Shown in pieces: positions 37,006 through 50,280 of a stretch of 64,000 bases of DNA (position 1 is its first letter; each line of letters opens with the position of its first letter). The notes below the pieces were generated by a model that was given only the letters and a program-made list of their open reading frames with translations, did no database searches and was not told the DNA's origin. This stretch comes from Zonotrichia leucophrys gambelii (Eukaryota; Chordata; Aves; Passeriformes; Passerellidae), in the NCBI RefSeq assembly GCF_028769735.1, contig NC_088186.1, positions 6,169,001 through 6,233,000 of the forward strand, given 5' to 3'. The translations under genes and the position numbers were made by a program.

Positions 37006-38840
37006 GAAGGAATCAGGTCCAAGGTGCAGGAAATTAAAACATAAGGTGAAAACTCACTTTTTGGGGCAAAGTCCATTTTCTGGGACTGCTGTAACACCAG
37101 AGAATTGAAGGGGAGGAGGAGAGTCAAAACTCTGGCATGTGATCCACACCTTCCAAAGAGCATTTCTGAGGCAGAGATGATGTAACCACAGCTCACCAGG
37201 CTCTCCCTGCTAGAGGTGAACCTTCACCTGGGCTGAGCTCCAGCTCTGACATCCCATGGCAAACCTAATACTTCTTTTGACAAAGCACCATGAGCAGAAC
37301 AATCCTGCAAATGGTGGCTGGACAAAAATAAAATATATCACAGAGCCTGATGAGACCAGATCTCTGCTGCAGACTCACAGCTCTCCATCCACTGAGACTT
37401 CCTGCTGCCAGACTGTGCATTGAGATGGAGGAAAAATGCTCACAGAAAGATTTAATTTCTATTAGGTGACCAACTGAAGAGAGCTTTACAGCCAAATGAC
37501 GATTTCTGACAAATCATTAGGCTAAAAGTGTTTTAAAAAAATCCTGTAGAATAGAAACATAGCTTGACTCCACAGCTTGGACCAGGCTGGATTTGCAGGG
37601 CTGGAAGTTAGATAAAAGAAGTTTGATTTGACTTATAAAACTCAACAAGTGTGATCTGGAAGTCATTGATGGAGAATAAATGCAGAACACTAAGATGTAG
37701 AACTTTTACAGGCTCACTTTTCAGGCTGTATGTGGAATTTAAACCAGCTGCTGTTCACCAGCATGTCTCCAGTGCCTAATTTTTAATCACATAGAGGCAG
37801 CATGCCAAGTTTCCAGAATCTTTTTCCCAGAGCATCAATAGTGCTCATAACATCTCTGCCTACTGATGAGATCATGAAAAGACAGAACTATTGCTCACAC
37901 CTTTCTCTGTTTGGCTGAGATGTCTTTCAGCTCCCTGGTACTGAAAATCTCTGTTAAATATTGCCTCTCCAAGTTCCATTGTTCTTTAGTCCAGCACAGA
38001 TGTTATAAAATATAAACCTATTGCTTTGTAAACAATCACACCAAAGCAATCCAAACCAGTTTTCCAGGAACTTCAGTCTTTAGGTAACACAAACCCTTGA
38101 ACACAGAATGAGCTGGGATTTAAAACACCTTTTGGAAGGGTATTGCTGCACATTGGGTTAGGACCCCTCCAGAGCCACATCTGTGCTCAATCCCAGGCAA
38201 AGGGAGAGGGTCCAGCTGCAGGGGGGGACTCCCACTTGGGGAGAATTTGTGTGTGCAGGAGAAAAGCACAAAGCACAGGGGCCCTGGCACTGCAGGAGGC
38301 TCTGGGAGAGGCGAGGGTGTCCAGAGGGAAGCCATGAGATCAGACTGGGAGAGTTCAGAGATCCCAGAAACTGGAGAGGGAAGGACAGAGGGAGGAGTTT
38401 CAGGAGGAGGAAGGCAGAGGAAGATGCTGGGTGCTGCCACTCACTCCTGGCACTGTCCAGACTCAGAGGAGCTGCAAAATCCGGGGGAGAGAAATGAGAG
38501 AGCAAAGGAATTCAGAGCTGCTGCAGCTCTGCAGCAAGGATTCCGCTGCCCTTGTCTGACACAGCAGTTTGTGCCTGGCACAGGCATAGCTTAAGCAGGA
38601 TCCTAATTTGGCAGTTTTTGAAATGGAGGAGCAGCAAGGATGGAGGCACAGAGCAGGGTCTCTCTGGGCACAGGAAAAGGCTCAGCTGTGCTGCTGGAGA
38701 GCCCTGGGACAGCAGCAGGGAGGGAGGAATGACTTCAGCTGCTGTCTGTTTGTCCAGAGCAGGAGAAAAGGAATCTGTCCTTCCCCAGGCTGTCCTGTGG
38801 GATGGGAAGGTGAAAGCTCCTCACACCAGTTCATACTTAC

Positions 38841-38894
38841 TTTCAGTCCTGGGGGGCCAGGTGAGCCAGGGTTTCCATGGGGGCCTGGGGGACC
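38841..38894 (-). CDS. COL27A1: COL27A1 exon 5 (54 bp, triple helix)
   Basis: The exon encodes GPPGPHGNPGSPGPPGLK, six Gly-X-Y triplets, between a TTTTAG acceptor and a GTAAGT donor. It aligns with human GPPGPYGNPGLPGPPGAK (recalled). Many proline Y positions are expected to be 4-hydroxylated; the final Lys is in a Y position and could be hydroxylated. Confidence 0.94.
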
Positions 38895-40994
38895 CTAAAA
38901 CACACAACAAACACAAAACAGAGTTAAAAGGAGATGGTGGGATCTGCATGGATGCTGGGGCAGTGCTGTGCCAGGCTTACAGACCCTGGGGTGCCCTGGC
39001 AGGAGATGGTGGCACTGGGACCCTCCCTGGCACCCACAGAGGGAAACTCAGCTGTGGGTTCCCAGCAGGCTCTGTGGATGTGTGTCTGTCACCACAGGAC
39101 AGGTCATGACACTGAGATAATTTGGGTAAACCAAACATTCCACGGGTCAGGGGGGTCCAGGCTCTGGGAGGAGCCCAGCAGAAGGGGATGGAGGCAGGCA
39201 GAGGGGAGAGGAAGTGTGTGGGGGTGTTAACAGCTTGGGTTTTGCTCAGGATTGAAGAGAACAGAAGTAATTACTAAAGGAAAATTGTTCAGCTCTCTGG
39301 GGTGAACTCATTTTCCCTACAAGCCAACCAGATTTTTGCCTTTGGAGATTGGAAAGAAAATGGGTAATCAGACAGAAAACCAGTAGGAATAACAGTACAT
39401 TCATATAAACTCTTTAAATCCATATTTCACATAGTTAAATCTATATTTTTCCTTAGTTCTCACAAGCCAGTGACACTGCCAGAGTATCTACCTCAAATCA
39501 CATACACCAGTATCTCCTTTTACATCATATTTTAAAAGCACCCTGCATATTTTCCAAGGCCTATTTAAGGAGTTATCTGGAATAAGCAGCTAAGAATAGT
39601 TTATGCCTGGGTTATACACAGCACAGAAGATCTGCTAACCTTTCAGGCAGGGTAATAACAATTCTAAGTCCTCTTGAACACGTTCCTGGGAGATGAAACA
39701 ACCTGAAAATTCAGCTCCAAGAATTCTGCCAAGAACGTGTGAGAGCTCTGCCCTGCCATGAGGAGGTCTTTATGTACCCTCAACTTAGGGCAGCACAGGA
39801 AGGGGATAAAAAACCACTCAGGCACTTTCTCAGCAAGCTGTAGGATTTCCAACGAGCATTTTGGGGCCAAAATCTTGAGGGTCTGATTTCCAAGGAAAAT
39901 CACTGCAGTTAAACATTTCACTGGCAGCCAAGTTCAGTGCCCTTGCTGTCCTCTGAGAGAAACATCAGTGCACTGATCTCTATTCAGTTTTATTTTTACT
40001 GCATTTTAATAGAAAATAATGCCTTTTTAAATTGCATCTTGTGGAACAGACAGTTGCTGAATGCTCAGTGCTATTTCACAACATGCTGCTCTGCTGCAAG
40101 GGGCTGTTTAATTAAAAGATTGAGACTGAACTTTTCAAATGGCAGTTTCTACCCAAATTAACATCCCATTCTTAAATTCCTTCCAAATTTTCAGCCTGAA
40201 CCCAAATACATTTATTGCCCCATTATTAATTTCCTTCTAAATTTTCACCTGAAATTCTTGTTTAGCACGTCTGTGAATTTCCAGTGAAACTGAAAGAGCT
40301 TTAATTAAAATAAAGGTGTTTGAGTATCATCTTCTCACTTTAAAAAAAAACCCTACAGCTGCTGGAGGCAGAGTACGTGGACACTGAGGAGTCTTAAATA
40401 AATTCATCTTCCCAAAACTATGGAATCACAAAACTGTGGAATCACCTGCCCATCTTATTGGGTGGAACACTGAAACAGAGACTGAATGTGCTGCTTAAGG
40501 TAATTCAACAAGTCTGTGGTGGCAAAAATGCTTCAGCTCAAGTCCTTCCAGTCTCAAATATGTAGGATAATGAATAATGAGTGACAGAAATCAGGCCAGC
40601 AAAGTCTCTATAAAAGATGAGTTCCTAAAAAGCTTTTACACACAAGCAATAATCGAGGTAGCTCTGAATAGGGTTCATAAATCCAGCCTGCTGCTGGATT
40701 TGAGGAGGGAATTCAGCTGTAATTCAGCTTTGGAGTGAGCAGCTTGGCCCAGAGCCCACAGCAGAGCAATCATTTGGAGTTTGTGCTGCAGCAGAGCCCA
40801 GGGCAGGCTCAGAGCAGTGCCAGGGAGCAGCTCCGTGTGCTGTGACCCCCAGGTGAAAGTGATGGATTCCAGAGGAAACCTGGAATGGGGGAAGCTCAGC
40901 TGCCAATCCAGAGCTCCTGGGTAAGAGAATAATCACACACCCAGCAAAATCTGGTTCTTGCAGAGTGAACCAAAGCACTGCAATAATGTCCTAA

Positions 40995-41494
40995 TGTCAG
41001 AGTCACGTTTTCTGGAAAAGTCCCTTTGCCCAGGATTCTTCTCCTAGGAAGCTGGAAGCCTCAGAGAAAAAGGAAAACAACAATTGTCTGATTTGCTTCT
41101 CCTGTGTTTTGCTGCCTTAGCATGTGCTTGGACATTATTTACCCACAGGTGATTGTTTCATTGGTTTCATTTGAATTATTTTCACTCTTTGGCCAATCAG
41201 GGCCAAGCTGTGTCAAGGCTCTAGAAAGAGTCACAAGTTTTCATTGTTATCTTTTTAGCCCTCTGTAAGGGCTCCTTACAGAGGCCTCCTTTCTGTATTC
41301 TTTAGTACAGTTTACTATAATATATATTAGTATAGTATATATTAGCATATATATACAGTATATATATAGTATATATATACACTATATATTTCTTTAATAT
41401 AATATAGTATAATAAAATAATGAATTAGCCTTCTAAGAACATGGAGTCAGATTCATCATTCCTGCCTTCATCTGGAAACCCTGCAAATACAAAA
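40995..41494 (+). mobile_element. Solo LTR, family B, copy 2, with TA microsatellite
   Basis: This 500-bp LTR in intron 4 begins TGTCAGAGTCACG and is bounded by an exact 6-bp duplication TCCTAA (40989-40994, 41495-41500). It shares with 28807-29185 the GGCCAATCA box, the TA-rich zone before AATAAAATAAT (41411) and the downstream CATGGAGTCAGAT. The TA-rich zone (about 41325-41400) has expanded into an imperfect TATA repeat, which explains most of the extra length. It lies on the plus strand, antisense to COL27A1. Confidence 0.8.
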
Positions 41495-43307
41495 TCCTAA
41501 AAAGCCTCAAGCAGAAGGAGGGGAGAGGGGAGGAAGAATCCAGTCACAGTTTCTAGTGATTAAAAGTGTGATTATGAAAACAGAGACTCTTGAGATAAAA
41601 CAGAGCCCTCAGCACTGAGTTCAATGAGTCTGACAGAGTGCATCCAGTGTAATCCAGGCAAAGGAAGGTCAGAGACTCATCCTGTCCCTAAAGACTGATG
41701 TGGTTTTTTCCTAGTGGAATTGGCCACATCCTGGTGATGAGATGATACTGGGAAATCCAGTCTGGCATGAGGGAAACTGCTGTGACCAGTCCTGGGGCTT
41801 GTGTTAGACATCTGAAACTGCTCTGGCAGCTGTGCAGAGAGAAGGGTGTAGTCTGCCAGCAGTCCTAAAAATTGTAAAAAATAATTGATCTTGATGTGTT
41901 CCAACATGGTGAGTCCTGAATTTGGGATTCCACCCACATTCTTGGCAGAGGAGGAAGATGCTGTGTGGCACAGTTAGATGGGCTGAGTAACAAAAGGTGC
42001 CTCAGGAGCTGTCAGCAACACTTAATTGCTCTATTGCATTAATTAATTCAATTTACCACTCCCACCTGGAAATTTGGATTCTCCCAAATGTATTTATCAC
42101 CAATACATCAGTTTTGCTCCTATTATCTACACATGGGGTAGGACAGTGCTGAGACCACTAAATGAAAAAAATATCACTGCATGTGTCACATTTGCTCATT
42201 TCCCCAGTCACTTCAGCTTCCTATATCTGCTGAAACAATCCAACCTTGCATCTGGAAGCTTCCAAGCCTTGTACCAGAAACTGCATGGAAAATGTGACAT
42301 GGGACAGCAGCAGCCCCAGGCTGCTCCGTGGCACGGAGACAGAACAATCCCTGAGTTTGTGTTCTCCAAGGCAGGAGGGGTTTCCCTTCTCTCTGGAATG
42401 CCTTCTGTGTGAATGATGCTGCTTGAGAAGGACCCTGAGCCACCCAGCAAGGCTTGGACTGCCTGGAGATGGGACCCAGCTCACAGAAGCCCTTTTATGC
42501 CTCGTGGTTCCCAGCCCACAAAAATTAACAAAAGTGTAACTGTGCATAGCTCCCTCAAACCCTCCAGCATTCGCAAGGAAGGGGAAAAAAATCCTCCCAG
42601 CTCCTGCTAAATGCTAAAGAGCTCCAGTCAGAGGAATGACCACTCATTAAGTCTTGGGGTTTCACTGTGTAAAGCAACTTTTTCTGCTTCTGACCTACAG
42701 ATCCCACTGTGACCTCTGGCTTGCTGAAAAAGAGCTAAATATTTGAAGAGAAGCCAAGCAAACTGTTTCTTTAAACACTTTTCAGAAATTGGAAAATCTT
42801 CCTAATGGCATGAGGATGCTGGGGAATCTCCCCAGCTGACTGAGCTGCTTGTTTCAGGAGGGAAGCCCTGCATTTTGAAGGAGGGGGAGATTTTTTCCAA
42901 GCACAGACCAAATGTGACAGGGACGTGTTACACTGGGACCTCCCAGTCTTTCAAGCTGCTGTGGTTCACAGGAGGATGGCAAATGCATCCTGAAGCATCA
43001 GGGAGTGCAGGTGTGTTCCCTTCACCCAAATCTATTTGGATTTCTGAGTTTCTGAGTATCAGAGTTTAAATAAACCAAGAGCAATTACTCAATAAAGCAT
43101 GTCAGGGCTTTTTATTGCTGATTCTGCCTCTGACCTATGGTGTGGACAGGGATGAACCACTTCTTGTACCTGTGTTTGCTCACCTGTTGGAGTAGGGAGT
43201 GACCACCAGTGGGACCTGGATTATTAAAGTGAATTCCTGAATTATTTAAGTGTTTTAGAAAGTCTCACTGCTGCTCTTTTCTTGCTGTCCTGGGGGCTGA
43301 GCAAACA

Positions 43308-43428
43308 ACCAAGGCCAGGCTGGACAGGGCTTGGAGCAGCCTGGTCTAATTGAAGGTTCCCTGCCCATGGTGTCAGGTTGGAACAAGATGATCTTTAGGG
43401 TCCCTTTCAGCCCAAACCATCCCATGAG
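43308..43428 (+). mobile_element. CR1 LINE 3' end fragment
   Basis: A second CR1 tail in intron 4: CCAAGGCCAGGCTGGACAGG, GGAGCAGCCTGGTCTAATTG, CCCTGCCCATGGTGTCAGG, GATGATCTTTAGGGTCCC and CAGCCCAAACCATCCCATGA. It lies antisense to COL27A1 and is non-coding. Confidence 0.8.
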
Positions 43429-43632
43429 CTGCACTCCTGTCTAGCATGTCCCTCAGAATTGCTGTTTCCTTCATGCAGAGGCAAACCAGGTAAGTGGGAT
43501 TTGCACAGCCTCATCTCGAAGGGCAGAGTTTAAGACCAAGTGTCACTCACAGCTTTTTCTGCAGACCTGCCCAAACTGTGGGTACTCTGCTGGTCAAACC
43601 ACACCAGTGGAATGAGTCCCAGCTTGTGGTGG

Positions 43633-43686
43633 ATGCAGATGTGCTGTTCAATGCAGATGTGCTGTTCAATGCAGATGTGCTGTGCA
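43633..43686. repeat. 18-bp tandem repeat, 3 copies
   Basis: ATGCAGATGTGCTGTTCA units start at 43633, 43651 and 43669; the last has GTGC for GTTC. The array lies in intron 4. Confidence 0.9.
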
Positions 43687-46600
43687 AAGCCCCTCACGCA
43701 GACAGCGCTGGGTGAAGCTCCCAGAGCCTGCAGTGAGCAGGAACAAGCTGCAGTGCTGAAGGAATGATTGCTCCAGTGGGAGCCCTTTGCTGACAGCTCC
43801 TTGCAGAGCTTGCTGGCACATCCCTGAGAGAAAATCCCAGCCCCAGCCTCTGCCTCCCTGGGAGACCCTGATTTTTGGAGAAATGCAAAAAGCTCAGCAC
43901 CCATGGCTTGCACAGAACTGGGGATGTCACTCAGTGCCACCACTCCAATTTTCCACCATGGAAAAGGTGTCCTGTGACCTGCCTGGCATTTCACATCATA
44001 TAAAGCTGGGGAAATCCTTCATTGCTAACACTGCCATTCCCTCAGATCTTACACAGACACCTGATCAGGCACACAGCACATTTATCCAAGAATAAACAGT
44101 GTGGAAAGACCTTTTGTCTCAAATTCCTTAATGAAAGCAGACATGAAAGCTGAAAACCATCCTAGCTGGATAGAGACAGAGAAACCCTTCCTGGAGAGCA
44201 CACATGGCAGTACAGCAATATCTCTACAGACTGGAAAGCTCCTGAAATTGTGCTAGCCACTCCTGGGATAGTGTTATTAGCACTCCTGGGAGAGTTTTTA
44301 GCCATTCCCATTGCAATTTTTAACTCATTTCTCTTGGAGTCCCTCAGGAAATAATGAGAAAAAGAAACACCCTGTTTTCACTTGTTATGAAAATGAAAAT
44401 TTGCTTTCATAGCTGCAGAGAGAGAGCACAGGAATAGCCTGAATCTGTCTCAGTGGGTCTCTGCTGCTGGAGTCATTGGGTGTACAATTAATTCCATGCT
44501 CCTGAAATGGGGATTGGCTTTTAAAAATGGAGAAACTGTAATTTTCAACAAGACTGCCACACTATCCACTCTGCTACCCTGCCTTGGATTGCTCTTGAAT
44601 GCTGGGATATGTCCCAGTCAGAACCTCTTCCATGCTGTCACAGAGGCTGGGGTGTGTTTTGGCAAAGCAGGTGGCATTACCTACATGGAAGAGCCACCCT
44701 CAGACTGCACAGGCAGGTCTGGTGATGCTCATCTGCTGAAACCAGGACACAGATCCATGGGAGCAGCCAGATTTCCTTACAGACCCACCACAGTCTCACT
44801 CTCAAGGCAAAGGCTGGCCAGAGATTTCATTTTACCCTGATCAATGTGGGGGGAACAAAGGGAGGAGACAATATGGGGTGGAAATTCTGCACTACACATC
44901 AGCATGAGGCAAATTCACACTACAGAAAGTCACAAGTCAAATGGTGCTACTGGATTTTCAAATGTGCCAGGCAGCTGTATAAGCATTAATAACACTGAAA
45001 TTATACAGAAGTTACCACAAGGGCAATAATCTCATGTATTAGGCCAAAAATTGCATTGGGGTTAAAAAGATCCCTCCTTTCCTCTGCATCCAGCACTGCC
45101 TGCAATGTTCACCTCTCCTCTGGAGCTCCAAACTTGGGCTGTAGCCTGATGGGACACTCATGGCTTATCCATGGACTGGTGCAGGAGCTCTGCAGCTGCT
45201 TTTTTGGAGCATCAGGTTAGGAGAGGTAGAACATGACCCCTGCAATGCTGCACGTTTATTTTTAAGTTTTTCAAGCACAACAAAAGCAAAAGATGCAAGA
45301 ATTCCCCTAAGCCTGTCTTAGTTCCTGGCAGCTTCACTTTCCAATGAAATCCCTAAATCCCAAAGAGACACAAGAAAAAGAGAAACACTTCCCAAAGCCC
45401 AAACAATTGAGGCACAGAGCAGTCCTGTCTCCAGTGCTCCAGGCCAGACATTCACAGAGTGACCCTTGTGCCCCCTCCCAAAATTAGCACAGCCTCTCTG
45501 AAGGGGCCTGAGCCAAGGCAGGCTCAGCTGTGCTGAGCACTTCCTAACTGGGAACTCTTTCCTGGACCAATTCTCAGCACCTCTGGCAGGGACTGAGCTC
45601 AGAAACCTCTGTTGCTTATTGTCTTCCTGAGGATCATCTTAAATATAGGATGGAGCCACAGCTGGGGAATAACAGACAATTGTGACACAGCCTCCATGGT
45701 GCTATTTCCTTCAGAAGAAACTCAAGTGGAATTGGGCTGTGGAGCTGAAATTTGGTCACTCATACAGCAGGCAGGGGATGCAGCTGGGGACTCCAGAGCT
45801 GCAGTTTAGTCTGCAAACCACAGGATTGCCAGGAGTAACAGCAAACAACCCTCATAAGCAATGAGCTGGGGTAGGAAACAACTTCCAGCTTTAATGAGGA
45901 TGCCAAGAAATGCAAACTGTGGGCAATCACTGAGGTGGGAGCAGCTTGGGCACTTGTGACAGAAGATATCAGGGGTGATGCTTCACTGAAAACAGATTGT
46001 CCCATCCATAAACACGAGCCTGGTGCTGCCTAACCCCCTCACTTACAGCCCAAATCAGCTTTTGATTCCCACAGGCCCAGGCTCCAGGGCTCCTGCATTT
46101 CACTGCTGGAGAAAGGAGATGAGTTTGTTTTTGCTGGTCACTGTGAGATCTCACAGCAGTGTAACAAGTGTCCTGAGGGAATGCCTGAGAGCCTCCCAGC
46201 TCAGCCTCCTGCCTGCTCTTTAAAGACATTACACGGGGCTTGAGGCTCAGCCAAGGATGTGTGAGGAAATCTCCCTCTGCTGCCAGGCCAGGATGCTGCC
46301 TGCATCACACATCCAAACATTCCCTTCCTCCAGCCTCAGACACTCACACCTCTGGATTCCCAGCTCACAGCAGTGCTGAGGGAAGGGGATCCATGGCTGC
46401 ACCCTGTGGACAGCCCTGTGCTCCCAGGAAAGCAGCCCCAAGCTGCCAGGAGAGCAGTGCCAGCACTGCTCCGTATCCAGGTCAGGCACTCTGCCCAGCC
46501 CTGGGAGAGCTGGGCCAGAGCAGGAGGCTTTTCTGCTTTTCTCACAGCTAGCTGCAGCACTCAGCTCCAGATGTTTCCTCAGCACAGCACTCAGCGTTCA

Positions 46601-47166
46601 AAGATCTGCAGCACAATTTCATTTTGGGGAGGAAGAAATTCTGCGAGAGCCATTGCGAATTCCTGAGCTGATAAGGCTTTCTGCTTTAGAGCTTGAAAAG
46701 GAGTCAGAGAGCAGCTCTGGGCAACAAAAACCCCTCATCTCTGTGTGTGCTGAGTCCTTGGTCCTGGACCTTGGTCCCACCAATGAAGGACCTTGAACTA
46801 AACAATTTGTGCAGCTGGGGAGAGGGAAGGGGAGTACAAAAAGCAGCCAAAGCTAATATTCAGCTAATATTCAGCTTGCAAGAAGGAACAGATACTGGAA
46901 ACAAAATGAGACAGACAGATCTCATTCTCCTGACAGCCATTTGGAAACATCCATCCCCAGCCTTTGCTGATGCCAAACCTTAGCTCAGGGAGGCTGCAAA
47001 TCACCAGTGTGGAAACCTCCAGCAGGGAATGAGAGAAAAGGAGACCAGAGATCAACAGAGAGGGTCCTGAAGAAATCATCACTCAGCCACAGGAGCTACA
47101 GCAGCCCTTGGAACAACAGGACAGACAGATTCAAATACAAATAGAAGGAAATTTTAAAGCACTTAC

Positions 47167-47220
47167 TCGGGAACCTCTCTTGCCAGGGGGTCCTGGTAAA
47201 CCTGGCAGACCTGGTGGGCC
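47167..47220 (-). CDS. COL27A1: COL27A1 exon 4 (54 bp, triple helix)
   Basis: The exon encodes GPPGLPGLPGPPGKRGSR, six perfect Gly-X-Y triplets. It starts on a whole Gly codon after a TTTCTAG acceptor and ends CGA/GTAAGT. It aligns with human GPPGLPGLPGIPGARGPR (recalled), which directly follows the helix start encoded by exon 3, so no exon is missing between them despite the 9.1-kb intron. Confidence 0.94.
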
Positions 47221-48784
47221 CTAGAAAAACAAAAAAATAAAAACAGGTATTAGTGATGTTCTGTAACAGAATGGTGCTCCTGACAGTGCTTCACAAAGAG
47301 AGAGACCCATAACACAACCATTTGGAGAAGACCTGTGGAGAAGGGCCAATTTCAGCATCACAGCCAAAACTTCCCTTCAGCTTATGCTATTGCTATAAAG
47401 GGATAAAAATGCACAAAAACATCTGCAGGAGCACGTATTTCCAGAGAGCAGAGACAGAGCATCCCCATCTTCCTGCTGCAGCCTGCATTCCCAGGATCAC
47501 AGCTGTGCTTCCCCTCTCCTGGATCTGTGCTGTGCCCCAGCTTTGGATTTTCCTGCTCTGTGTTAGCACCTTGGCAAGGGAAGCACATTGTGTGTTCTGA
47601 TCTCTGTCAGATGGACACGTGCAGCTCTTGGTGTTGGAGGTTCCTACATGAGTTACAATAAAATCTGTGATCATGTGCAACCCCAGCACTTCATATTTCA
47701 GAACAGCAGGTTATAAAATGTAATAAAATTGGTGTCAATGTTGGAAATTCTTAAATACGGTTCTGTAGCAAAGGAAAGGTCGGAGCATACACGTCAGAGT
47801 AGTGGGGGCTCTTGTAAGAGGGAGGAACAAAGTGGAGATATCAGGAGCACAGCTGTGCACTGATCTGAAACAGGTTAGGAAAAAATACTTAACCAACGAG
47901 GTTTGAATTTGTCCATCTATTTATTCTTTTATTTTCCAATGGGCTGGAGAATTCAGATTTCTGGAGAGCCATCTGCAACTCCTAATAACTCCTCAAAACT
48001 TCTTTTTCCCCCAAGCCAAACATGTCTGACAAGAATAACTGCTAATTAAAGTGCCTCCTAGAGGATTTATATTCTGGTAGCTTGCTACAAAAGACAAGTT
48101 TTCATTGCATTCAGTGGATCCAGAGCAGCCAGTGAGGGGTGTTTGGAGGGCAGCCTGAGCTCTCTGCCTGCATGGCAGGAACAGCATTCCACAGGGATGA
48201 AGGTGCAGGCCATGGAGAAATGCAGGATGATCCCCATGGCCACGTTCTGGCCTTGCTCCCTTCCCACTGGGCCATCCCTGTGGGATCTCCTCCCTGCCAG
48301 ACTGGCCCTGCTGCTCAGAGCTGCTCAGGCTGGTGATGTCCATTAGCAGGAACAGAAAAGCTCAAGATCTTTAGTGCAGCTCCCAGGAGTCACCAAGGGC
48401 ATGATTCAGTAATAAAAAAATAGACCCAGGAGAGCCCTACCTTAAATCTCATACCCAGGAAAAGATTTTGGAAAGAGAAAACTTGCCTGAACTATACAGG
48501 TAACTGATGGATAATTACTCCCCTGATATTACCAACCCTCCCACATGTAAACAGCACATTAAGCTGTATAAAAGTCCATTATCTAAAGTCTTATCTATCT
48601 ATTTTAAGAGCCAAACTTGGCACAGTAGAAAAAAAATATTCAATGAAGGCGTAAGAAAAGCCCAGTGTCCTCTGTGCTAATAATTTATCAGCACAACAAA
48701 TAAATAGCAACTTTTTATCCCTTTAGTGAAGATAACAAGGAAAAGTTTGTTTTAAAGGAGATTACACAGCACAGAACAGGTAAT

Positions 48785-48922
48785 GTCCCTCAGTGTGACA
48801 CAGGGATGGACCTCTGTCACCACAGGCAGTGTCCCTCAGTGTGACACAGGGATGGACCTCTGTCACCACAGGCAGTGTCCCTCAGTGTGACACACATGAT
48901 GGGCTTCTGTCACCACATGAGT
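48785..48922. repeat. 46-bp tandem repeat, 3 copies
   Basis: Units start at 48785, 48831 and 48877 with GTCCCTCAGTGTGACACA and contain CTCTGTCACCACA. The first two are nearly identical and the third has diverged after its first 20 bases. The array lies in intron 3. Confidence 0.9.
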
Positions 48923-49649
48923 CCCTGCTGCTGCCCAGCCCTGCCTGCCCTGGGCATGTCCCATCTCCACAGTGTGGGACACTCCATCTGACCCCTCTGC
49001 CAGCTGCTGGCTAACACAGTATTAGTGCTCTTTGTATTAACAACCCTCATTGATACAGCTGACCCTGATTTTAGCAATATCCCAGTGTTTTAACCTGCCA
49101 TTGTGCCAGCTCAGGGCCCCGTGCATAATGCAATTATACAGCTGTGCAAATAGACACGTAATTGTAGGGTTTTTTTTAAGCCTCATGTATAACTGTGCTC
49201 CAGAATCCCAGATTTTATTAAAAATATCCCCCTGCCCTTTTAGTTGGGATGATGACTATCAAACTATGAATCCAGTGCAACTGAGGCAGCAGCAGGTTTA
49301 ATAAGAGTTTATCAGAGATTAATCCAAGTCCTTGATCTCTCCTCCACCAAAACCCATCCCCATTTATACCCTTAGGGGAGGTAAAAGAGGAGATGCAACT
49401 GTGTGAGCATGGCATTCCCCCTGTACCAGAACTGAGGTGACCTTCTCCACCTTCCTGCTAACAGCAGCTGCAATTGTACTTGGCTGCTTGAGCAAAAACC
49501 TTCTCCAAAGTGTGAGCTGCTCAGAACAGACTGAAACTAACACAAAAATAAGGAGAGAGTTAATACCAGCACTGGAGTGGGAATACAGAGTTGAGAGAAA
49601 GGCTGGAAAAGCTGGAAAAGCACAGAGCAGACACTGCACAGAGGATCCA

Positions 49650-49744
49650 ACCATCAAACCCTTCCTCTGCTGCTGGATGGGGCCTTTCTGCACAGCTATG
49701 AACATTTTGTTGGTTATTTTAGTAGAATTCACAAAGCCTCAAGT
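49650..49744 (+). repeat. Dispersed direct repeat, copy 1 (about 93 bp)
   Basis: This block aligns without gaps to 53913-54007, 4263 bp away, with about nine mismatches counted by eye. Shared stretches include CATCAAACCCTTCCTCT, GGGGCCTTTCTGCACAGCTA and GGTTATTTTAGTAGAATTCA. It could be a local duplication or two relics of an unrecognised interspersed repeat. Confidence 0.85.
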
Positions 49745-50280
49745 GCAGACACCACACAGCTCAGGAGTCCCTGCCATGGTGCTTTGATCTGCCATCCCTT
49801 CAAACTCATTTTTTCCTTGCTTGAGGAATAAGAGGGATAAAGGGAAGGTGGGATGAGTGGCTCAAAGGTGCCAGGCACTACAATAACTGCAGAAGGAAAG
49901 GATGTGACCACTTAAATTGAAGCCAGTGCAGGTGAAAGAGGAGTGGGGCAGGATGGGCACAGGCAGTGCTGAGAAGTGACACCCTGTGAGGCCACTTTGT
50001 GTTTATTTGTCACATTTCTCAGTTCCTTGGTGGCTGGGTTGGATGGGACATGGGCTGTGCCCTCCTGGTGCCTCCTTTCCTCTCTGCCTCTCTATCCCCC
50101 AGCCCATGCTCTCAAAGAAGAGGCTCAGGGACAAGAGCCCCCACATGTCACAGCTGGGGAGAGAATGCTGCAATTCACTCAAGGAAAGTGTGCATCTAGA
50201 GGGGAAGGGCTGGGTGAGGGCCCAGCTTCTTACAAATGATGGATGCAGTCAGGAGATGTCTATCAGTGAGCCTGCACACA

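Larger units (their letters stand above)
33301..38840 (-). other. COL27A1: Intron 5
   Basis: About 5.5 kb with the second family A LTR, a CR1 tail and a T-rich tract. Confidence 0.85.
38895..47166 (-). other. COL27A1: Intron 4
   Basis: About 8.3 kb with the second family B LTR (40995), a CR1 tail (43308) and the 18-bp array (43633). No exon candidate; exon 5 follows exon 4 directly in the protein. Confidence 0.85.
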
